A stretch of DNA of 64,000 bases from Amborella trichopoda. Its lineage: Eukaryota; Streptophyta; Magnoliopsida; Amborellales; Amborellaceae. The position numbers and the translations under genes were made by a program. The notes beneath the pieces were generated by a model. It saw only the letters and a list, made by a program, of their open reading frames with translations. It had not been told where the DNA came from and ran no database searches. Position 1 is the stretch's first letter; each line of letters starts with the position of its first letter. The stretch is taken from the NCBI RefSeq assembly GCF_000471905.2, contig NW_006496520.1, positions 989,484-1,053,483 of the forward strand, given 5' to 3'. Of this stretch, positions 57,661 through 64,000 are shown piece by piece.

Positions 57661-58479
57661 TACTAACGAATTAAAACCAAGTTAACCACTGGTGCAAAAA
57701 TTTCATTGAAATCAATGCCCTGCTTTTGTGAAAAACCCTTTGCCCGTAATCTGGTCCAATATATTACAAGATTGCCGTCGGGACCCTTCTTTATTTGAAT
57801 ACTCATTTAAAGCCAATGGATTTTCTACCTTTTGGTCGCTATACCAAATCTCAAGTCCTATTTTTTTTGAAGGGCCAATATCTACTCTTCCATCGCTCTT
57901 TTACAATGTTTAGAACCATTACTTTCAATGGCTTCACAAAATGATATTGGCTCTTCATTTTCAAATATCAAAGAACGCAAAGTATTTGGATTCACATGAT
58001 CTTTATAACACTTGGGTGCACGAGTTTCTCTGAGAGAGCACCAAGGTGCCAAAGGCACAAGTCCATCATGACAGTCATGTTGCTCCTCATCTCGGTTTCC
58101 TGGTTCTTCATAGTCTTCACCATGATCAATGGGTATGTTATCACAAGGCATAGTTGCACTAGATAGAAGTGTTTTTGGGTTGCCATCAAAATTTTGCTTT
58201 CTTCTTGCACTTCTTGATTGTTGTCCTTTATCATTCTTTTTGCCAATACCTTAGATTCATTGAAATGCACATCCCAACTAGTGATTAATTTTTGAGTACT
58301 TCGATACCATAACTGGTTTCCCATTACACCCTAGTTGTAACCCACAAAGATGCACTTCTTTAGACTTGGATCCAACTTATTCTTTTAGAAACTTGGAGAA
58401 AGTTCGTAGGCATCACAAAAAAAATAAAAATAAATTGGAGTAATCACATGGAGTTCCATACCGTACCTCATTAGGAGTG

Positions 58480-58847
58480 CATTCCAATGCTACCGAAAGT
58501 GACTTGTTAATGAGTTAAGAAGCCATTAATACTACTTCCACCCATAATTCTTGTTATAAGCCAGTATTGCTTAACATGCATCTCGCACGCTCCATCAAAG
58601 TGCGATTCATCTTCTGGACCACACCATTTTATTGAGGAATGTAGGCATTTGTATAATGCTTAGTAATTCCCTCGGCCTTGCAAAAACCTTCAAACACCTT
58701 TGATACAAACTTTCCACCATTATCCATCCGAAGAACTTTAATGTGAAGCCCCGTCTTCTTGAATGCACAAAATACATCACTGTTGGACTTTATAATTTTG
58801 ATCCATACCTTTCTTGAGTAGTCATCAATAAATGAAACAAAATACAA
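58480..58847 (-). pseudogene. pol: copia A2 integrase core remnant
   Basis: Reads YFVSFIDDYSRKVWIKIIKS, FCAFKKTGLHIKVLRMDNGG, EGITKHYTNAYIPQ, a stop, NGVVQKMNRTLMERARCML. The core motifs FIDDYSR and the DNGG block with its catalytic Asp are present. The linker 57900-58330 (acidic, with PLAPWCSLRETRAP) connects it to RT. Confidence 0.85.
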
Positions 58848-59063
58848 TGCACCTCCATGAGATGTAGTCGGTGAAGGGCTTCATCCGAGTTAATATAATC
58901 ATGTTTGCACTTTCTTGTATATTTTCCGGTCTTGAAAGGTTGTCTATATTGTTTCCCATAGACACAATGCTAACAAAATTCAGATCTATCAATTTTAAGT
59001 GTAGGAATATAATTCTTCTTCATCAAGACCTCCATAGCCTTATCACTCATTTGCCCCAGTCAT

Positions 59064-59252
59064 CTATGCCATGCAATAACTCGATGTAATAACAAGGTTA
59101 TCATAAGATTCCGACAATATACAAAGTACGGTGATTGCCTTTTTTTCATCCTCAATTCTCATGCTAATACTTTCAAGTTGACAAATGATATTATTAGATT
59201 TATTCATGTGTTCCAAAACTTTAGCACCCTCTTTCATTCTCAAGGAATACAA
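59064..59252 (-). pseudogene. gag: copia A2 gag fragment
   Basis: Reads MKEGAKVLEHMNKSNNIICQ, LESISMRIEDEKKAITVLCI, LSESYDNLVITSS. It is the same gag region as in A1 (3361-3110) and in better state, matching plant copia gag. Confidence 0.85.
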
Positions 59253-59564
59253 TTTTATTTTTTAAAAAAATCGGTTTGTGAGAGATTTTGTTTGATACAA
59301 ACTTTGCAATTTTTCCCACAAATCTTTTGTCATCTTTTTTCAAACAATATTAAACAACACTACATTCGCCAAACAACAAATATGACCTATGCCTTTATAT
59401 CAAGTTCCTCCTAATTATTATCAGTCATAGTTACTAGTTTCTTATCTTTTATAAGTAATGGCTCAATAATTTTTAGTTTTTAATTTCCAAATTTCAAATT
59501 TCTCGTTAAACTTCTACACCTCAAACTTTGGAGTTGTTATTTTCCCAAAAATACTACTTCACTT

Positions 59565-59605
59565 CCTTGAGCTCTGATACCAATTGTTGGTATCAGAGTT
59601 CAAGG
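59565..59605. repeat. Near-perfect inverted primer-site pair
   Basis: Arms of 19 bases (59565-59583, 59587-59605) with one mismatch and a 3-base spacer. It is the counterpart of 3639-3675 at the junction of the two leader units. Confidence 0.9.
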
Positions 59606-60568
59606 AATACAATTTTCAAAGAATACAATTCCATTTTTAATAAAATTCGGTTTATGAGAGATTTTGTTTGATACAAACTTTGCAATTTTTCCCACAAATC
59701 TTTCGTCATCTTTTTCCCAACAATATTAAACAAAACTACATTTGCTAAACAACAAATATGACTCATGCCTTTAAATCAAGTTCCTCCTAATTATTATCGA
59801 TCATATTTACTAGTTTCTTATCTTTTATAAGTAATGGTCTGTGTTTCCCATGATGAACAGATAAATTTTAAATTTTTAATTTCCAAATTTCAATTTTCCC
59901 GTTAAACTGCACCACCTCAAACTTGTGAGTTGTCGTTGTCCAAAAAATACTATTTCACTTCCTTGAGCTCTGATACCAATTGTTAGTAAATCGGGATAAC
60001 CCAAATCCCTACTTGATGTTGTGAGTACCACGCAATAATGAATCCAACATTCAAACAAAATACTCAAGAATAATGATATTTACAATATATTTGGAAAAAA
60101 TATAGAAATAAGAAAAAAATGAAATCGAAAATCACCAAACCACAATACAAGTAAAAGCATATACAAATTCACATAGTTCACCCAAAATGGGCTATATCAA
60201 CAATAAATGGGCAATGATTCATTCACTCTCAAAGGAAGAAATTTACAAGTTTGAGATTTTGTAGAGATTACCTCAAATAATGGCACTGAAAGCTCAAATA
60301 GATATTTGATACCACAATACCACCAACAAGCGAGTCCTCTCTTGGTCACCGTCGACAAAGACCGTCACCGTAAAAAAATCCCAATTAAAAATTGTCTCAA
60401 TACGAGGCCACAATGGTGTTGACGTTTGTGTAAAACCCCTATTTCTATCCCCAAACTTCTTTACACTTTTTCTTGTTATTTTCTCTATCTACAAATGCAC
60501 TTTATGGGCATCCATATAAGGCCTTTTTTCTAAGAGAGAAATACCCGTCAACAAAAGAGGAAATTTCA

Positions 60569-60715
60569 AATGGTGGTGCTTTGCACCACCATCCCCACAA
60601 ATGATATGTGCCAGTTGGGATAGTATCAACCAATGAAGCCGAGTTACGGTCAGCGTGCAGGGGCTAAAAATAGTGATGGAGTTTGAGCAGGGGGTTAGAG
60701 AGGAGGGAGGTTCTT
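60569..60715 (+). pseudogene. LINE RNase H tail after copia A2
   Basis: Matches 4624-4770, with the STNEAELRS-type motif in broken frame. A hairpin ATGGTGGTGC/GCACCACCAT with a 3-base loop lies at 60570-60592; in the first copy it has mutated. Confidence 0.65.
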
Positions 60716-60719
60716 TAAA

Positions 60720-61123
60720 GGGTGTGGTTTCTATAAGGTTGCAACTTCAAACAAACAAATTAAGGTGCACCTTCAGACTTTGTCTTGGAATACTGTGTTA
60801 GTATGAAAATTCTTAGGATAGTGTGTGAATATGTTTTTATCTCTAATTATAAAAAAAAAAAAATAGTTCAAATCAAGCAGATCTATAAACGCATGAAAAT
60901 CTTGAAAATGGGCGGTCTAAATAATGTGTTGCAAGATGTACACTTTGAAGGACTTGAAATCTCTTTTTCTAACTTGAAATCTATTTTTCTCACTATATCT
61001 ATACATCATTATGTCAAAATGATCAATGTGATTTTTTCCAACACCAAAACAACCTTTTTTTAAAGGATGTTAAAGGTACATTTTAATTCCATATTTTAAG
61101 GTATCAACCTTATAGAAAACTAG
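60720..61123. mobile_element. Mutator-type MITE (second copy)
   Basis: It is the paralogue of 4776-5151. The inverted ends GTTTCTATAAGGTTGCAAC and TTTTCTATAAGGTTGATACC are better preserved here, which identifies the family. Possible target copies are TTCTTTAAA and TTCCTTATT. Confidence 0.7.
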
Positions 61124-62062
61124 TTCCTTATTTAAACGTTATAAAGTGGTGTAATTAAGAAATGAGGGGTTGTAGCAGATGTGGGAGGAAACGAATGGGT
61201 TGTGTAATAGAAGAGAGGTGAGGTTTCAACATGTATGCAGGGAGAAAAACTTGTGTGTAGATTTGTTGGTGAAACAATGTGTAGATATGGAGGATTTTAC
61301 AATTTGGTAAAATGTATGATATAGGTAAAAGTGAAGAGATGTGGATGGGTATAGAGAATTGTATATAGGGAGGTGGGACTGCTATTAGGATGGTAAAAGA
61401 ATGGTTTATTGCAATAATAGTGGCCGTCATAGTGGTAGAATTACATGAGCTTCAGCTATCGGTAAAGGTTTTCATTCCAACTGACGCATTAAGAAACCAT
61501 TAACTATTTCTAAAATAGGTAGGGCCTGGTATTCCCCACTGATCTACCCTTAAATAAATAAAAAAACCAAAAAAGGTTGAGGGGGCAGATAATAGAAAGT
61601 GGACGATGTGAGATTTGATACTTTATTGGTTCCATGTAAACACTGTGTATTTTGTATCTTCATAACTTAATGCCGACTGATCCTCTGATGTGATTAGGTT
61701 TCTTGAGCATCTTGGAAATTTAAATACTATGATTTCTTTGTTGTGTGATTACTTATAACAGTTTTTTTGTTTTGTTAGGACCTCTATCTCTCTCTCATAC
61801 ACATTCATGAACCCTTTATTGCCCCCTAGTAACCCCATCCTCTTGTAATACGGTTTTTACAGAAAACGCGACAGCAATCAGGCACTCCAAGGAGAGCCAA
61901 CCCGCTCACTAAGTCTCTCTTTTCTCTCTACTAGAAAACCAGAATAGCAGATGGGCCATTAAAGCAAACTGAGAGCTATGGATTGAAGTGTCCTTTCTCT
62001 CTCTCAAATCTCAATATCCAATCCAAACACTTCTCTTCTTAGTCGACTCTTTCTAAAGGACC
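61124..62062. other. Gene-free duplicated segment (second copy)
   Basis: Matches 5152-6082; about 9 of 10 bases agree in the stretches compared by eye. No conserved protein frame. Confidence 0.7.
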
Positions 62063-62366
62063 CGGTTTCTTTGCGGCCAAGCCCGTATATGTAAAAATGG
62101 GCCTTGTAATAAATCTATTTTTGAGATGGATTTTAAGACTTAATTTTTAAGGACATGTAATCTCTAACATAGAGATTATGAATATGAAAAAATAAATAAA
62201 TTTTAAAAACAAAAAATAATAATTCTAGTAATAAAACATTTGGACGGTTAGTTTTCATTGTTTTAAGATGGAACACCTACTTGCAACCATCTTTAAGATG
62301 AATGCTTTACACTTTATGGACCGCATATGTAGAAATGTGGTCCAGCCCGCATAAAACAATTTTCCT
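62063..62366. repeat. ~310-bp MITE-like repeat in the second segment copy
   Basis: Counterpart of 6083-6391. It is followed at once by TTTTAAATA (62367-62375), the empty site of the Pack-MULE. Confidence 0.65.
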
Positions 62367-62375
62367 TTTTAAATA
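62367..62375. other. Empty target site of the Pack-MULE
   Basis: A single TTTTAAATA between sequences that flank the 6401-7653 element in the first copy (ACAATTTTC on the left, G.GTGCAGTTTC-like on the right). Confidence 0.92.
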
Positions 62376-64000
62376 TTGCGTGCAGTTTCCACTTTGGCTT
62401 TCTCTGACCATTAACTTCTTCACATATGATACACGCTCATGCGTTCGGCCTTCGCATGATTCCAGTGCGTATAACCATGAGAAGAGCGGCGCAATTGTTA
62501 TCTTATGTAGATTGATGGAAACTATTATTTATCATGATTCATGAGAATATGGGGTAAGATTTTTATTAGTAAACAATCAAAGCAAGTCTCTAGGAAATTT
62601 AAAACTCTAAAGTCGTGCAAATTTATAAATACTTGAAAGTTTTACAATACACGGTCAAAATAGTTTACAAGATGCACTACTCTCAAGTTTTGTAATCTTT
62701 TTTTTTTCCTCCCCATATCATCGCGTCCCGAAGTTGAGATGATCAATTGGAGGGCGTTTCAATGTTGGAAGCAATGTCGTTAGATTCGCTTCACTGATTG
62801 CTTCGATTTGGTAAAAAAAATGAAGCAATTTGGTGCTTCAGTCGATTCAAGGGAAGACTTTAGGTTTTTTTTAAAAATAAATAAATAGAAATATATTTTT
62901 AATTTTAAAAATAAGAAATAAAAATTTATTGATGTATAAATTTATTATTATATTTAATATTAAAAAATAGTTGAAATATTAGTTTGCTACTACTTATTTT
63001 AAATTTACTTTTTTAATGCCTTGGATTTAGGACCATAGTAGTTAAAAATAGTTAGACTTAGGAGCATAGTAGTTAAAAATACTTAGGTACTTTTAAATTT
63101 AAAAAATAACAATACTTTTTTTTATCTCCATCGAAGTACGTAGGTTGTGTCGCCTTTTTATGGTACTTCTCTTTTTATACCAGTCAAACAGAAAAAGTAA
63201 GGTGGTATTTTGGTTTGCTACTACTTTGTAGACGTGGCACTGACAGTTTCACACATTTTTGTTAATGTAAAGTTCTGATAGAAACAAGTAATACTTTGGT
63301 TCGCTTCGCTGGTGAGTGAAAACTTGAAGAGTTCGCCCGAAGCAAAGTGAAGATAACAACTGCCGTTGGAACAAGCTTTTGAGGTGTATTTTTTAAGTCC
63401 ACCTTACTTCAATAATATCATGTTCCTTTTTTAAGTCAAGAACCTATCTCAAGAACATATTTACAATAGTATCATTAAAAAAAGAACTTATTTCTAATAA
63501 GTGTGATTTTTTTGGGGCCAGTGCTGGAGACCTTGTGATGGTTTGTATTACTTGGACTTTTTTTTTTATTTTTTTGTCTATTTTGTATTTCAATTATATG
63601 TTTTTTAATTACTTGACTATAATCTTTATTGAACGAATGCGCAAATTTATTTTCATCCCCATTATGAGATGTGGAGTTCAAACGTATCTCTAAAGACTTA
63701 AAATTTTCAATTTAGAAAAAGTATTGTAATATGTAATAGGCCTCAATTTAGGCTTCGGCTTTGGTGCTTAGCAACTAACACATAAGCTTGCTATATCTCA
63801 AGTTTGATTTCTAGTGCTAAACTACCTAAACAAATGTCCTTTTTTTATCCATGATGATTGTTGAGATGAAAATATCATCTTAAGTTCTAGGGCACGGAAA
63901 ACAGGTGAGATTTGGGGTTCAACTTTACAAAAGCCCGACAATGATAATTTACATCAGGTGATTTCACATAAGGATACGGTTTTTATGCGGCCAACCAGCA
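62376..64000. other. Gene-free duplicated segment (second copy), runs off the window
   Basis: Matches 7663-9230. It carries about 150 bp near 62550-62710 not seen in copy 1. The last bases are the start of the ~310-bp repeat found at 9203, so the duplication extends past 64000. Confidence 0.75.

Larger units (their letters stand above)
55961..60568 (-). mobile_element. Ty1/copia element A2 (second copy)
   Basis: LTRs 55961-56533 and 59981-60568, primer site TTGGTATCAGAGCTCAAG (minus, 59979-59962) intact, 4/5 target duplication AATAG (55956-55960) and AATGG (60569-60573). It shares all large features with A1, including the tandem duplication of the leader. Coding remnants are again broken. 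Because flanks also match, it arose by segment duplication, not by a second insertion. Confidence 0.93.

Overview
The window is repeat-rich nuclear DNA of a flowering plant. It holds decayed plant-type Ty1/copia elements, Ty3/gypsy elements of the Tat and Del/Tekay-like groups, plant LINE ORF2 fragments with an RNase H domain, Mutator-like elements with 9-bp target duplications, and a captured piece of a plant MAPKKK gene. No intact host gene, tRNA, rRNA or CRISPR array was found. Every protein-coding region seen is a broken transposon gene or a gene fragment. The species cannot be named from sequence alone.

Layout. 1-4623: decayed copia element (A1, minus strand) inside a LINE RNase H remnant. 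4624-9512: its 3' flank, with a Mutator-type MITE, a ~310-bp repeat and a Pack-MULE (6401-7653) carrying a MAPKKK C-lobe fragment. 10236-11000: a second LINE tail (minus). 12840-13306: another LINE fragment, interrupted by a short LTR element with almost no interior (13307-14792). 14793-30400: a long LTR-like sequence split by two nested copia elements of one family in opposite orientation, B (16755-24047, minus, target duplication AACAC) and C (24633-29502, plus, target duplication GATTA/GATTT, most of pol deleted). 30722-36293: gag-pro-RT-RNase H-second RNase H-integrase of a Tat-lineage gypsy element. An antisense plant-mobile-domain ORF (39472-37650) and a repeat-rich 3' region with palindromes and TGACGT arrays follow, to about 41.8 kb. 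41811-45796: gag, primer site and 3.2-kb LTR of a second gypsy element (minus). 45797-52580: pyrimidine- and purine-rich tracts, MITEs and a complex tandem repeat with ~166-bp units. 52793-55619: a solo gypsy LTR (target duplication CTACT) inside another LINE fragment. 55961-64000: a second copy of 1-9230, including the copia element and its flank.

The strongest structural result is that 1-~9230 and 55963-64000 are copies of one segment at least 8-9 kb long. The second copy keeps the empty site of the Pack-MULE, so that insertion came after the duplication (or was lost from the second copy). Parts of the same unit also occur at 11890-13306 and 48035-50385, so the locus probably grew by repeated duplication before the nested retrotransposons arrived. 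Nothing here looks functional as protein today. The activity that can be inferred is historical: insertion, deletion between short matches, LTR-LTR recombination to a solo LTR, and gene-fragment capture.
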